A DNA stretch of 19,003 bases from Actinomycetota bacterium. Lineage in GTDB: Bacteria; Actinomycetota; Actinomycetes; Nanopelagicales; Nanopelagicaceae. This document shows positions 1-9,051 of this stretch, piece after piece. The translations under genes and the position numbers were made by a program. The notes below the pieces were generated by a model. It saw only the letters and a list, made by a program, of their open reading frames with translations, made no database searches and had not been told where the DNA came from. Numbering within the stretch: position 1 is the first letter of the stretch; the number at the start of each line of letters is the position of its first letter. The DNA is taken from the NCBI GenBank assembly GCA_009699765.1, contig WLNN01000010.1, forward strand, positions 1 to 19,003, given 5' to 3'.

Positions 1-288
1 GCCCGCATCACTGAAACTTTGCGCCAAGCACCGGTGACAGCTAAAGCTGCTCGTGATTACCAACGCGTGATGTTTGCGGGCGCGCACGATGAAATTCCTG
101 ATCGCCAAGGACGCATCACGATTCCACAAGGACTACGTACATATGCAGGACTTGAAAAAGAGTGCGTCGTAATTGGCGCAAATACTCGCGTCGAAATCTG
201 GGATAGCTCTGCATGGGCGAAATATCTCGAAGATCGCGAATCAACTTTTGCTGACGTTTCTGAAGAAGTTTTTCCGGGACTTTTTTAG
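1..288 (+). CDS. mraZ: Transcriptional regulator MraZ, 3' part (5' end outside window)
   Basis: MraZ is a DNA-binding protein of the AbrB/SpoVT fold that usually controls the dcw operon from a site upstream of its own gene. The reading frame is open from base 1, giving 95 residues; the family is usually about 143 residues, so roughly the first third is missing. The second of the two family repeats is visible with its D-x-x-G-R signature (D34 to R38 of the fragment), followed by I-T-I-P, and then a GANTRVEIW stretch typical of the C-terminal half. It is the expected first gene of the cluster and is separated from rsmH by 266 bases of leader. An internal TTG at base 19 is in frame but is not a likely start, since coding similarity continues upstream of it. 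The MraZ operator would lie off the left edge. Confidence 0.95.
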   Translation, partial: ARITETLRQAPVTAKAARDYQRVMFAGAHDEIPDRQGRITIPQGLRTYAGLEKECVVIGANTRVEIWDSSAWAKYLEDRESTFADVSEEVFPGLF

Positions 289-296
289 AGCGCCAG

Positions 297-346
297 CAAA
301 AAATATTTAAAACTAAATAAAAACTGAATAAAAATTTAATAGGCCT
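297..346 (+). promoter_or_regulatory. AT-rich promoter-like stretch before the rsmH leader
   Basis: Directly after mraZ lies about 45 bases of nearly pure A/T with repeated A-tracts. A -10-like TTTAAT at 335-340 would place a transcription start near 347, exactly where the long leader helix begins. No convincing -35 hexamer is seen, so this is a suggestion only. The coincidence of the possible start with the base of the RNA helix is the main argument. The alternative is that the leader is made only by read-through from mraZ and the A-rich stretch is a spacer. Confidence 0.3.
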
Positions 347-554
347 CACTCATCTGTGGCCACCGCCGACCTGCATAGCTCATTCAATGGTTTGCCAATT
401 GGGTTTGCCATTTGAAAATGAGTAGCTAGCGCCGACAGCGACGTCACTTCCCCGACGTCGCTTTCGAAACATCAATCCGTCGGCCGGCGGTGACCAGAGA
501 TGAGTGTGGATTCTGTTACTACGAGCGAGAGAGAAGAAGGAAATGGGGGAGACG
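347..554 (+). ncRNA. Structured leader RNA upstream of rsmH (mraW RNA-motif-like)
   Basis: A cis-acting RNA element is suggested by strong nested complementarity. P1: bases 347-368 pair with 485-506 as a 22-position helix with only two mismatches (G356/G497 and C360/A493). Inside it, P3 at 437-462 is a perfect 9 bp stem closed by the 8-base loop ACTTCCCC (446-453). P2 is a weaker, bulged hairpin: CTCATT 379-384 with AATGAG 417-422, and ATGG 387-390 with CCAT 408-411. The loop bases 447-453 can pair with GGGGGAG at 545-551 just before the rsmH start. A conserved RNA called the mraW motif is known upstream of mraW/rsmH in Actinobacteria, so position and form fit; I could not run a covariance model. 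It probably acts in cis on rsmH and the operon, but its ligand or trigger is unknown. Confidence 0.7.
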
Positions 555-1496
555 ATGCAACATATATCTGTAATGCGAGATCGATGCGTTGATTTACTTT
601 CTCCTTCAATTCTCGCTACTGAAAATCCAGTCGTTGTAGATGCAACTTTAGGCCTGGGTGGACACAGTGAAGCTCTGTTGCAACGATTTAGTAATCTCAC
701 CGTTATAGGTATTGATCGCGATACCGAAGCGCTAGCAAAAGCTAGAACTCGGCTTGCAGCATTCGGAGAGCGTTTTAAATCGACCCACGCAATATTCGAT
801 GAATTTTCGCATGTATTACAAGGCTTTGGCATTGAAAAAATCAATGGCGTGCTCTTTGATTTAGGCGTTTCTTCCATGCAACTTGACGAAGGTTCTCGCG
901 GATTTTCTTATTCGCATGACGCACCGCTTGATATGCGCATGGATCAAACAAGGGGCACTACAGCTTACGAAATCGTAAATACCTACGAGCCTGGTGAGAT
1001 GGTCCGCATTCTTCGCGTTTATGGTGAAGAAAAGTTTGCAACCCGCATTGTGGAAAACATTATTAAAGCTCGGGCAATTGCTCCACTTAATTCAACAGTT
1101 GAACTTGCGGCCCTTGTAAAGGAAAGTATTCCAGCCGCAACTCGTCGCACAGGTGGCAATCCCGCAAAGCGCACCTTCCAAGCCCTTCGAATTGCAGTAA
1201 ACGATGAACTCGGTGCGATTGAACGCGCTATACCGCAGGCACTGGATCACATTGTTATTGGTGGCCGTGTAGTTGTTATGTCCTTTCAGTCGCTTGAAGA
1301 TCGAATCATTAAAGAGAAGTTTGCCGATGCCTCAACTTCTAAGAGTCCTCGCGAACTTCCAATCGAGCTTCCTGAATATGCCGCAAAGTTCAAACTCGTA
1401 TTCAACTCAAGTGAAAAGCCAAGCGAGGAAGAGATTGCAGAAAACTCTCGTGCAGCTTCAGTTCGTTTGCGTGCAATCGAAAGAGTGGCCGCTTAA
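555..1496 (+). CDS. rsmH: 16S rRNA (cytosine-1402-N4)-methyltransferase RsmH
   Basis: RsmH (MraW) uses S-adenosylmethionine to methylate N4 of C1402 in 16S rRNA at the ribosomal P site. The product is 313 residues, the normal family size. It begins with the family-type HISVM motif, followed by the SAM-binding motif DATLGLGGHS at residues 29-38, a GVLFDLGVSSMQLD segment, the RGFSY and PLDMRMD motifs, and near the C-terminus GGRVVVMSFQSLEDR. I chose ATG 555 because homologues start just before the HxPVM-like motif. ATG 543 and GTG 504 are in frame, but the added residues look like leader RNA and not protein. Candidate ribosome binding bases are AAGGA (537-541) and GGGGGAG (545-551). The stop overlaps the ftsL start by one base (TAATG). 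Confidence 0.95.
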   Translation: MQHISVMRDRCVDLLSPSILATENPVVVDATLGLGGHSEALLQRFSNLTVIGIDRDTEALAKARTRLAAFGERFKSTHAIFDEFSHVLQGFGIEKINGVLFDLGVSSMQLDEGSRGFSYSHDAPLDMRMDQTRGTTAYEIVNTYEPGEMVRILRVYGEEKFATRIVENIIKARAIAPLNSTVELAALVKESIPAATRRTGGNPAKRTFQALRIAVNDELGAIERAIPQALDHIVIGGRVVVMSFQSLEDRIIKEKFADASTSKSPRELPIELPEYAAKFKLVFNSSEKPSEEEIAENSRAASVRLRAIERVAA

Positions 1497-1906
1497 TGAC
1501 AACTGCTGTAGCGCGAAAAGGGTTATCTACCACCCTCACATCAGAATTAAAACGTCAGGTCGTAGAAACTACAGCAAAGGTAATTCACGCAACTTTCCCA
1601 CAAGCGTCTGTAGCACAACAAGCAAGTCGCAAGTATTTCGCCACCTTTGTGACAGTGGTGAGTATCGCTGGATTTCTGGTCTTGTTAGGTGTTAATACTT
1701 TGCTAGCACAAGATGCCTTCACTCTTTCAAATCTCAAACTCGAAGCCAAACTTGTTGCTGATCAAAGAGATGCAATAAACCGATCTATAGATTCAAACTC
1801 ATCGCCAGAGTCGTTGGCACTTTCTGCGGAGAAGCTTGGGATGAAGCCATCAGAGACTCCGATATTTCTCAATTTAGTAACAGAGAGCGGGGTAACGCAT
1901 GGGTAA
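1496..1906 (+). CDS. ftsL: FtsL-like cell division membrane protein
   Basis: This is a small bitopic protein in the position always held by ftsL, between rsmH and ftsI. The 136 residues form a cytoplasmic tail of about 46, one membrane segment (about 48-70), and an extracytoplasmic part with a short heptad-like region (about 75-100). The C-terminal LGMKPSETPIFLNL stretch resembles the A-x-x-LGM-x-P ending of actinobacterial FtsL/FtsB-type proteins. Such proteins form a coiled-coil complex with FtsB and FtsQ that activates FtsWI at the septum. Sequence conservation in this family is poor, so the call rests on topology and context more than on motifs. The start overlaps the rsmH stop by one base and the end overlaps ftsI by eight, suggesting translational coupling. 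Confidence 0.85.
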   Translation: MTTAVARKGLSTTLTSELKRQVVETTAKVIHATFPQASVAQQASRKYFATFVTVVSIAGFLVLLGVNTLLAQDAFTLSNLKLEAKLVADQRDAINRSIDSNSSPESLALSAEKLGMKPSETPIFLNLVTESGVTHG

Positions 1907-3701
1907 CCTCTTGCTCGCGAAGTCTCGTATTCAGATATTGGCTTTTGGATTCCTAGTGGTTCTGCTTTTGATGAGTTTGCAGCTCTTCAGAGTTCAGATT
2001 TTCGAAGCCGGTAACTATCAACTTCGTGCCATCGATGAGATGCAGACAACTAGAACAGTTCAAGCGCCTCGGGGAGATATTACAGATATCAATGGTGTTT
2101 CATTCGCGCGAAGTGTTTCCGCGATTAGCATTGTTGTTGATCAAACACAGATTGCAGATCCAGCGAAAACTGCAGCTTTTGTTGCGCCGATATTGGGAGT
2201 GACCGCTGGAGAAATTCAGGGGAGCCTCACAGGTAAGCGCAAATATGCGATGGTGTTAAAAAATGCTCGGCCAGCACTTTGGGAGAAACTCTATGCCGCA
2301 ATTCAGAGTTATAACGCAACGCTGGGCAGCAAAGAAATAGATAAGCGAATTATTGGATTTTTCCCAGAACGTTCTTATATTCGTGAATACCCATCAGGCC
2401 GATTAATATCATCTCTCGTCGGCTTTGTTAGAGCAGACGGTGTTGGTGCGGCGGGAATCGAATCAAGCATGAATTCAATTATCACTGGCACTGCAGGACG
2501 TTATTCGTATGCCCGTGCAAGTGGAGCTGAGATTCCAGGATCGCAAAGTGAAATTATTGAACCAAAATCTGGAACGACTGTTCGCCTCACGATTGATCGC
2601 GATGTCCAGTGGGTGGCTGCTAAAGCTATTGCAGAAGCTGTTAAAAGTTCGGGTGCGTTAAATGGCACAGTGATTGTCATGGATCCCAAGACCGGTGAAA
2701 TTATCGCTCACGCCACTGCGCCAACATTTGACCCTAACAATACAAAAGGTGTCAGCTTAGATTTGATGCGAAATCCGTCAGTGCAGGATGTTTACGAACC
2801 CGGCTCAACCGGAAAAGTTATGACCATGGCGGCAGCGTTAGAAGAAAAGACTGTTACTCCAACGACGGTCTTCTCCGTGCCATATGGACTTTATCGCGCA
2901 GGAAAAACTTTTCATGATCACGAACGCCATCCGGTACAGCATCTTACGACTTCTGGAATTCTTGCAGTCTCAAGTAACACCGGTTCGATACAGGTAGGTG
3001 AGACCTTAGGTAGCGAACGCCTCTACGAATATCTCACAAAATTTGGAATTGGAACTAAGACTGGTTCTGGATTACCTGGTGAATCATCAGGAATTTTGCA
3101 CCCGGTAAAAGACTGGTCTGGCACTTCTGCTCCAACAGTTGCTTTTGGTCAGGGTTATTCTGTAACTGCAATGCAAGCAACAAGCGTCTTTGCAACTATT
3201 GCAAATGCTGGCGTAAGAGTTTCACCAACAGTCATCGCTGGAACGAGTGATTCTTCTGGCCATTTCACTCCGGCGGATAAGCGCGAATCAGTTCGAGTTA
3301 TCAGTGAAGATACCGCTGCAAAACTTCGAATTATGATGGAAAGCGTAGTATCTGCAAGCGGTACTGCACCAAGTGCTGCAATTCCTGGTTACCGTGTAGC
3401 TGGCAAGACAGGTACCGCCCAACGCGTAGATCCGATAACTGGTAAATACAGCGGATATACCGCTTCCTTTATTGGCTTTGCTCCTGCAGACACTCCTCGT
3501 TATGTAATTAGTGTGACTTTGCAGCGACCACAAAATGGCCACTATGGCGGATCTCTCTGCGGTCCCGTCTTCAAAAAAGTTATGACATTTGTTCTTCAAT
3601 CTGAGCATGTAGCGCCAACTGGCACAAAGGTAGAACGAGTAGCTTTGACTCAGGCCCAACTTGTTAGTTTGAAAGCGACGCAAGCGAGTGTGACTAACTA
3701 A
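1899..3701 (+). CDS. ftsI: Septal peptidoglycan transpeptidase FtsI (class B PBP3)
   Basis: FtsI crosslinks septal peptidoglycan made by FtsW. The 600-residue product has a short cytoplasmic tail, one membrane anchor (about residues 11-30), the class B dimerisation/pedestal region starting with the RGDITDINGV motif, and a C-terminal transpeptidase domain. All three penicillin-binding motifs are intact: S-T-G-K with nucleophile S303 (303-306), S-S-N (358-360) and K-T-G-T (503-506). There is no PASTA domain, and length is normal for actinobacterial PbpB. The ATG at 1899 overlaps the end of ftsL by eight bases; the upstream GAGAGCGGGG is only a weak ribosome binding site, so coupling to ftsL is likely. 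The stop overlaps murE by one base (TAATG). Confidence 0.96.
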   Translation: MGNLLLAKSRIQILAFGFLVVLLLMSLQLFRVQIFEAGNYQLRAIDEMQTTRTVQAPRGDITDINGVSFARSVSAISIVVDQTQIADPAKTAAFVAPILGVTAGEIQGSLTGKRKYAMVLKNARPALWEKLYAAIQSYNATLGSKEIDKRIIGFFPERSYIREYPSGRLISSLVGFVRADGVGAAGIESSMNSIITGTAGRYSYARASGAEIPGSQSEIIEPKSGTTVRLTIDRDVQWVAAKAIAEAVKSSGALNGTVIVMDPKTGEIIAHATAPTFDPNNTKGVSLDLMRNPSVQDVYEPGSTGKVMTMAAALEEKTVTPTTVFSVPYGLYRAGKTFHDHERHPVQHLTTSGILAVSSNTGSIQVGETLGSERLYEYLTKFGIGTKTGSGLPGESSGILHPVKDWSGTSAPTVAFGQGYSVTAMQATSVFATIANAGVRVSPTVIAGTSDSSGHFTPADKRESVRVISEDTAAKLRIMMESVVSASGTAPSAAIPGYRVAGKTGTAQRVDPITGKYSGYTASFIGFAPADTPRYVISVTLQRPQNGHYGGSLCGPVFKKVMTFVLQSEHVAPTGTKVERVALTQAQLVSLKATQASVTN

Positions 3702-5185
3702 TGCTCCGCCCGTTTGCTCCCTTCACGTATTCGCTCACCGAAGCGGCGGAATTACTGAGTGCGGAGAAGAAGAACTTTTCAGAGATGGATTTCACAGGCA
3801 TTGCTCACATTGATTCTGATGTTGAAGTTGGGGACTTATTCCTTGCCTTTCCTGGTGCAAAGACTCACGGTGCAAAGTTTATTGAGAGCGCCAAAGAGCA
3901 CGGAGCGATTGCGGTTTTAACTGACAACGCAGGAGCAGAATTTTCAAAATCCCTTCCGACCCTTATAGTCAAAAATGCTCGCGAAGCTGGCGCAATGTTG
4001 GCAACGAGTTTTTATCATTCACCCATCCGGGATTTGCAGAGCATTGGCATCACCGGCACAAATGGTAAAACCACTGTATCTACGTTGCTGTACCAAATCT
4101 TCATGCAAGTTGGACGGGAGAGCGGTCTCATTGGCACCGTTGAATCCCGGATTGGTGTGGATCGAATAAGCAGCAAGCGAACAACACCTGAGGCGGCTGA
4201 ACTTCAAGCACTTGCAGCAACGATGCGCGAAAGACATATGCGTCATTTAGTGATGGAAGTTTCAAGCCACTCGATAGAACTCAAACGTCTTATCGGCTCA
4301 CATTTTGCGATTGTTGGATTTACAAATCTTTCTCAAGACCACCTAGATTTCCATCAGGACATGGAGAGCTACTTTGCTGCAAAATCTAAGCTATTCACGC
4401 ACGAATACGCCGAACTTGGATTTATAAATATTGATTCGATTTATGGGGATCGACTCTTCAAATCAGCAGCTATCCCGACAATCGCTATTTCACGCTTTAA
4501 TAAAGAAGCGACGTGGCATTTTACTGAAATCACTGCAACATCGTTCGGGGCAGATTTTGTCATTCGAGGCAATGACGGTGTTCTTATCGAATCCAAGACT
4601 CCAATGCGAGGCTCTTTCAATCTTGATAACCTACTTCTTGCTACCGCCATTGCATATGAGTGCGGAGTAGATCCACTCGAACTTGCCTCGATTCTTCCTT
4701 CTCTATTCGGGGCACCTGGTCGCTTAGAGAGCATAAATGTAGGCCAGAATTTTTCGGCGTTAGTAGATTATGCGCATTCACCGGATGCAGTGATAAATGT
4801 GCTTCAAGCCGTTAGAGAATTTACGACAGGACGAGTAATTTCGGTTTTAGGTTGTGGCGGTGATCGCGATTCCACAAAGCGCTCTCCTATGGGAATAGCA
4901 CTTGCCAAAGGATCAGATATTGCAATCTTTACCAGCGATAATCCACGAAGTGAGTCACCAGAATCGATTCTTTCTCAAATGACTGCAGATGTAGAACTCG
5001 TCCCACCTTCTGAAATTTGCATTGACCGCAAAGAAGCAATTCTTCGCGCTGTAAATCTCGCGACTGCAGGAGACACAGTAATCGTTCTCGGAAAAGGCCA
5101 TGAATTAGGTCAGGAAGTCAATGGGGTTGTGACTCCTTTCGATGACCGCATCGAGCTCGCATTAGCAATCGAGGCTAAAAAATGA
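3701..5185 (+). CDS. murE: UDP-MurNAc-L-Ala-D-Glu:meso-diaminopimelate ligase MurE
   Basis: MurE adds the third amino acid of the peptidoglycan stem peptide in the cytoplasm, using ATP. The 494-residue protein has the three Mur ligase domains: an N-terminal UDP-binding domain, a central ATPase domain with the P-loop GITGTNGKTT (residues 116-125) and the EVSSHSIEL region, and a C-terminal domain. The specificity signature D-N-P-R (413-416) is the one family members use to bind meso-diaminopimelate and not lysine, so a DAP-type wall is inferred. The C-terminal GKGHE motif is also present. Its start is fused to the ftsI stop (TAATG) and its end shares ATGA with murF. Residues and length look intact. 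Confidence 0.97.
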   Translation: MLRPFAPFTYSLTEAAELLSAEKKNFSEMDFTGIAHIDSDVEVGDLFLAFPGAKTHGAKFIESAKEHGAIAVLTDNAGAEFSKSLPTLIVKNAREAGAMLATSFYHSPIRDLQSIGITGTNGKTTVSTLLYQIFMQVGRESGLIGTVESRIGVDRISSKRTTPEAAELQALAATMRERHMRHLVMEVSSHSIELKRLIGSHFAIVGFTNLSQDHLDFHQDMESYFAAKSKLFTHEYAELGFINIDSIYGDRLFKSAAIPTIAISRFNKEATWHFTEITATSFGADFVIRGNDGVLIESKTPMRGSFNLDNLLLATAIAYECGVDPLELASILPSLFGAPGRLESINVGQNFSALVDYAHSPDAVINVLQAVREFTTGRVISVLGCGGDRDSTKRSPMGIALAKGSDIAIFTSDNPRSESPESILSQMTADVELVPPSEICIDRKEAILRAVNLATAGDTVIVLGKGHELGQEVNGVVTPFDDRIELALAIEAKK

Positions 5186-6576
5186 TTGCTATGAAAGCGA
5201 GTGAAATCGCAGAGGTAGTTGGCGGAACGCTTATTGGTAGCGATATAGAAGTTTCTGCGCCCGCCTTTCTTTCTTCAAAAAACTGCGAGCCAGGTTCGAT
5301 ATTTCTTGCAATTAAAGGTGAGAACGTCGATGGACATGATTTTATTGATGATGCATTTGAAAATGGAGCCGTACTAGCATTGGTAACCACATCATCAGTG
5401 CAGAGATGCGTAATTGTTGATGACGTTACTGTTGCAATCGGGAAGCTCGCTAATCATGTACGCAGATCTCTGAAGTCATTGCATGTGATCGGAATTACTG
5501 GATCACAAGGAAAGACCACGACAAAGGAACTACTTGCTTCAATTCTTTCAACTCGTGGGGCAACAATTTCCCCACAAGGCAATCTCAATAACGAGCTCGG
5601 TGTTCCGATTACATTGTTGCAATGTGACACAACCACTCAATACTGCGTAATTGAAATGGGAGCGCGTCATAAAGGCGATATAGCTGCGCTAGCGGCAATT
5701 GCAGAACCTCATATTGGAGTCGTTCTTAGAGTTGCTGCCGCGCACATTGGTGAATTTGGTTCGATCGAAAACATTGCCCAAGCAAAAGGTGAATTAATCG
5801 AATCACTTGGTTCTGATGGGGTAGCAATCTTGGGGCAATACGATTCCTTTACCCCTGCAATGTCATCACGACACAGCGGAAAAGTCATCACTTTTGGCGA
5901 AAACAGTAAATCTGATATTCGTGCAACTGATATTGAACTTCGTGAAGGCAAAGCTCACTTCGATTTAGTGACACCAGAAGGACGTAGCACTGCAGCGCTA
6001 AGACTTTTTGGTCTTCATCAAATCGCAAATGCTTTAGCGGCAGCTTCAGTGGCACACGTGCTTGGATTTACAGCTGATCAGATTGCCGGAGCGCTTTCAA
6101 CCTCAGAGGTGAGCGCCAGATGGCGCATGGAGGTCCATGAGCTCGATGACTTAGTTCTAATTAATGATGCTTACAACGCAAGTCCAGATTCGATGGCGGC
6201 AGCGCTAACAATTCTTGCCCACCTTACGCAGGAACGGGGTGGTGAGTCGTGGGCATTCTTAGGAAAGATGCGCGAACTCGGCGAGTCATCAGAGAGGGAG
6301 CATCAGGAAATTGGCACTCTTGCCTCAAAACTTGGAATCGACCATCTCGTTGCAATTGATTCTCCAGAATACGGTGAGGCGCTAGTACCGGATTCCTTGA
6401 TGGCGGTGCATTCTAGTTCCAGCAAGGAAGAAGCTCTTGAGATTGCTCGCTTCATAAGTAGGGGAGATGTTGTTCTCTGCAAGGCTTCGCGTTCGGAGAG
6501 ACTAGAAGTCTTGGCAGCTGATATTGAAAAAATGTGGGAAATAAAAATCAAAGCAGAAGAGGAATCGTCTCGATGA
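5182..6576 (+). CDS. murF: UDP-MurNAc-tripeptide:D-Ala-D-Ala ligase MurF
   Basis: MurF completes the cytoplasmic precursor by attaching D-Ala-D-Ala to the UDP-MurNAc-tripeptide. The 464 residues show the ATP loop [12 protein letters not shown] (104-115), the [10 protein letters not shown] motif that is diagnostic for MurF, then [11 protein letters not shown] and LGKMRELG in the central and C-terminal domains. The GSQGK form differs slightly from the more common GSxGK wording but keeps the essential G, K and T. Two possible starts exist, ATG 5182 (sharing ATGA with murE) and ATG 5191; the first is chosen for the coupling overlap, but [12 protein letters not shown] at the second also looks like a family N-terminus. 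The end overlaps mraY by four bases. Confidence 0.97.
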   Translation: MIAMKASEIAEVVGGTLIGSDIEVSAPAFLSSKNCEPGSIFLAIKGENVDGHDFIDDAFENGAVLALVTTSSVQRCVIVDDVTVAIGKLANHVRRSLKSLHVIGITGSQGKTTTKELLASILSTRGATISPQGNLNNELGVPITLLQCDTTTQYCVIEMGARHKGDIAALAAIAEPHIGVVLRVAAAHIGEFGSIENIAQAKGELIESLGSDGVAILGQYDSFTPAMSSRHSGKVITFGENSKSDIRATDIELREGKAHFDLVTPEGRSTAALRLFGLHQIANALAAASVAHVLGFTADQIAGALSTSEVSARWRMEVHELDDLVLINDAYNASPDSMAAALTILAHLTQERGGESWAFLGKMRELGESSEREHQEIGTLASKLGIDHLVAIDSPEYGEALVPDSLMAVHSSSSKEEALEIARFISRGDVVLCKASRSERLEVLAADIEKMWEIKIKAEEESSR

Positions 6577-7634
6577 AAGAGATCTTGATAGCTGGAGCGC
6601 TAGCGCTATTTTTCTCACTTTTTGGAACTCCTATATTTATTAAATTCTTAGCTCGACGAGGTTATGGCCAGTTCATTCGTGATGATGGACCGTCCTCGCA
6701 CCATACAAAACGCGGGACCCCAACTATGGGTGGGATCATGATTATTTTCTCTGTGATCCTTGCCTATTTGATTGCTCACTTAATTTCTGGCAACACTATT
6801 AGCGTTTCAGCTATATTGGTTTTAAGTTTAGTAGTGGCATTAGGATTTGTCGGCTTCCTAGACGACTATATGAAAATCACGCGACAGAATTCTCGTGGAA
6901 TTAGTGCTAAACAAAAAATATTTGGTCAAGTGGTTGCCGCCTCAACTTTTGGTTACCTAGGTTTGAAATATCCAGATAAAGATTCATTGACTCCAATCAG
7001 CCTCCAGCTCTCAACAGTCCGTGACACTTCAATCACGCTTGGAGTTGTAGCAGTCGTTATTTGGGTCGCATTTATGGTGACGGCTACAAGTAATGGTGTA
7101 AATCTTGCAGATGGCCTAGATGGATTGGCTACCGGCGCATCGGTTATGACCTTTATTGCTTTTGTTTTAATTGGAGTTTGGGAGTTCGGGCAGAGCTGTG
7201 CGGTTGCAATCTCGAATCCAAATTGTTATCAAGTCAGAGACCCGCTTGACCTAGCTGTTCTAGCGGCAGCTTTTGCCGGATCGTGTACTGGGTTCTTGTG
7301 GTGGAATGCATCTCCAGCGAAAATATTTATGGGAGATGCTGGCTCTCTTGCACTTGGTGGAGCACTAGCAGGAATCGCAACTTCATTGCGTGTTCAGTTG
7401 CTCTTGATTCCACTTGGCGGACTCTTTGTAATAATCACACTCTCGGTTGCGCTCCAAGTTATTTACTTCAAAATGACTGGCGGGAAGCGACTTTTTAAAA
7501 TGGCTCCATTGCAACATCACTTTGAACTAATGGGTTGGGGCGAAGTGACTATCGTCCTTCGATTCTGGATTATTGCCGGCTTATCTGTCGCTGTCGGTCT
7601 CGCGCTTTTCTATACTCAATGGGTTGCAAGTTAA
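6573..7634 (+). CDS. mraY: Phospho-MurNAc-pentapeptide translocase MraY
   Basis: MraY transfers phospho-MurNAc-pentapeptide to undecaprenyl phosphate, giving lipid I at the inner face of the membrane. The 353-residue protein is a multi-pass membrane protein with all catalytic signatures: RGTPTMGG, the metal-binding FLDDYMK with D97 and D98, [10 protein letters not shown] with N177 and D180, FMGDAGS, and PLQHHFE with H315 and H316. The last motif is HHH in the E. coli enzyme; the first position is Gln here, which I believe is common in actinobacterial MraY. ATG 6573 shares ATGA with murF and is preceded at 9 bases by AGAGGA (6558-6563), which decides the start against an upstream in-frame ATG at 6534. 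A 13-base gap follows before murD. Confidence 0.97.
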   Translation: MKEILIAGALALFFSLFGTPIFIKFLARRGYGQFIRDDGPSSHHTKRGTPTMGGIMIIFSVILAYLIAHLISGNTISVSAILVLSLVVALGFVGFLDDYMKITRQNSRGISAKQKIFGQVVAASTFGYLGLKYPDKDSLTPISLQLSTVRDTSITLGVVAVVIWVAFMVTATSNGVNLADGLDGLATGASVMTFIAFVLIGVWEFGQSCAVAISNPNCYQVRDPLDLAVLAAAFAGSCTGFLWWNASPAKIFMGDAGSLALGGALAGIATSLRVQLLLIPLGGLFVIITLSVALQVIYFKMTGGKRLFKMAPLQHHFELMGWGEVTIVLRFWIIAGLSVAVGLALFYTQWVAS

Positions 7635-7647
7635 TTTGGGTTATGTG

Positions 7648-9051
7648 ATGACTGCCGAGAATCCATATCTATCCCTTAGCGAAAAACGAATCATCGTTGC
7701 TGGCGCTGGCATTACTGGGCTCTCGGTAGCAGCTGCTTTGGTCGGGCGAGGGGCGTTGGTAACTTTTGCAGACGAGAAAGTAGGGGCAGTCGAAGGCTTT
7801 GAAGTTAAATTACCTTCAGAAATCACGGAAGATGATTTTGACTTGCTAATGATTTCCCCGGGTTGGCGCGAAGATCACCCACTTGTAACTTTGGCGCGAA
7901 GTGCCAGTAAGCCCATATTAAATGAAGTCGACTTTGCTTGGACATTAAAGACAGAGATTAATCCAGACCAGAAGTGGTTGGGTCTGACTGGCACAAATGG
8001 CAAGACAACCACAGTTGAGATGCTGGCACATATCCTCACCACCGCTGGACTTAATGCGAGAGCATGCGGAAATGTCGGAACCACTGTCATAGATTCAGTT
8101 CTGAGCAAGGCGAAATACGATTTCCTAGTATTAGAACTTTCTTCTTTTCAATTACATTGGCTCCAAGAAGCCCAATTCATTTCATCGGCGATTTTAAATA
8201 TCGCAGACGATCATGTTGATTGGCATGGATCATTCGATAACTACGCAAATGACAAATTATCAATTCTAGATAAATCCACGACTGCAATTCTCAATGGGGA
8301 TGATGGGGAAGTAGTTAGCCGGACTTCTCATTGGCTTGGTCGCAAAATTTTCTACTCACTTGATACACCGGGTCCAGGGGAATTGGGAGTTGTAGAAGAA
8401 CTGTTGGTAGATCGCGCATTTGTTGCAGATGCTCAGGAAGCAGCACTTTTTGCCGAGATTCATGAAATTACTCCAACCGTTCCTCATCAAGTTTCAAATG
8501 CTCTAGCTGCAGCAGGACTTGCCTCTACGTTGGGCGTAAAGCGCGAGGCAATTCGAGAAGCGCTAAAAACTTTTCGCCCCGGTAGGCATCGAATAGAACT
8601 CGTAGGTGAATTTGGCGGCATTAAATGGATTGATGATTCAAAGGCGACTAATCCCCATGCTGCAACGGCCTCGATACTCTCCAACTTTTCTGTAGTTTGG
8701 ATTGCAGGCGGAATCGCCAAGGGTGCCGCCATGGATCCTTTAGTCGACAGAGTTTGGAATCGCTTAAAAGCGGCAATCCTAATTGGTGAAGATCGCGCAC
8801 TTATTGCAAATGCACTTGCTCGGGTGGCTCCAGAGCTTCCGGTTTATCTCATAGACACTCCTGCGGGATATTCAAAGGGCGGAACAAGTAATGAATTTAT
8901 GGAATCTATCGTTGCTAAGGCCTCAGAAGTCGCAAATGCTGGCGACACTGTTTTGCTTGCTCCTGCTTGTGCATCAATGGATCAATTCAACTCTTATACA
9001 GATAGAGGCGACCGCTTTGCCGCGGCGGTAAAGGGAGCAAATAGTAAATGA
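7648..9051 (+). CDS. murD: UDP-MurNAc-L-alanine:D-glutamate ligase MurD
   Basis: MurD adds D-glutamate to UDP-MurNAc-L-alanine in the cytoplasm. The 467-residue protein starts with a Rossmann-like UDP-binding domain (VAGAGITGLS), then the ATPase domain with GLTGTNGKTT (112-121), ELSSFQL and the DDHVDWHGS motif, and a C-terminal domain containing RPGRHRIE, WIDDSKATNPHA and the ending LLAPACASMDQF. These are MurD-specific. ATG 7648 is chosen; GTG 7645 and TTG 7636 directly upstream are in frame and cannot be excluded. No clear Shine-Dalgarno sequence is present in the 13-base gap after mraY, so re-initiation after mraY translation is likely. The end shares ATGA with ftsW. Confidence 0.96.
   Translation: MTAENPYLSLSEKRIIVAGAGITGLSVAAALVGRGALVTFADEKVGAVEGFEVKLPSEITEDDFDLLMISPGWREDHPLVTLARSASKPILNEVDFAWTLKTEINPDQKWLGLTGTNGKTTTVEMLAHILTTAGLNARACGNVGTTVIDSVLSKAKYDFLVLELSSFQLHWLQEAQFISSAILNIADDHVDWHGSFDNYANDKLSILDKSTTAILNGDDGEVVSRTSHWLGRKIFYSLDTPGPGELGVVEELLVDRAFVADAQEAALFAEIHEITPTVPHQVSNALAAAGLASTLGVKREAIREALKTFRPGRHRIELVGEFGGIKWIDDSKATNPHAATASILSNFSVVWIAGGIAKGAAMDPLVDRVWNRLKAAILIGEDRALIANALARVAPELPVYLIDTPAGYSKGGTSNEFMESIVAKASEVANAGDTVLLAPACASMDQFNSYTDRGDRFAAAVKGANSK

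Noticed and set aside
289..345. Terminator after mraZ
   Set aside because: The stretch is A-rich on the + strand with no stable hairpin, so it does not look like an intrinsic terminator.
398..551. TTGGG and TGGGG boxes as MraZ binding sites
   Set aside because: MraZ operators consist of several TGGG-type boxes at regular short spacing, normally upstream of mraZ. Only isolated copies occur here.
504..554. In-frame 17-codon N-terminal extension of rsmH from GTG 504
   Set aside because: The residues are unlike RsmH N-termini and the bases belong to the leader helix and ribosome binding region.
380..877. 165-codon open frame on the minus strand across the leader and start of rsmH
   Set aside because: It covers the structured leader and the conserved rsmH start in antisense, and its translation has no family features.
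7501..7530. MraY HHH motif changed to QHH as a damaged active site
   Set aside because: The two following histidines are intact, the rest of the enzyme is normal, and I recall Gln at this place in other actinobacterial MraY proteins.
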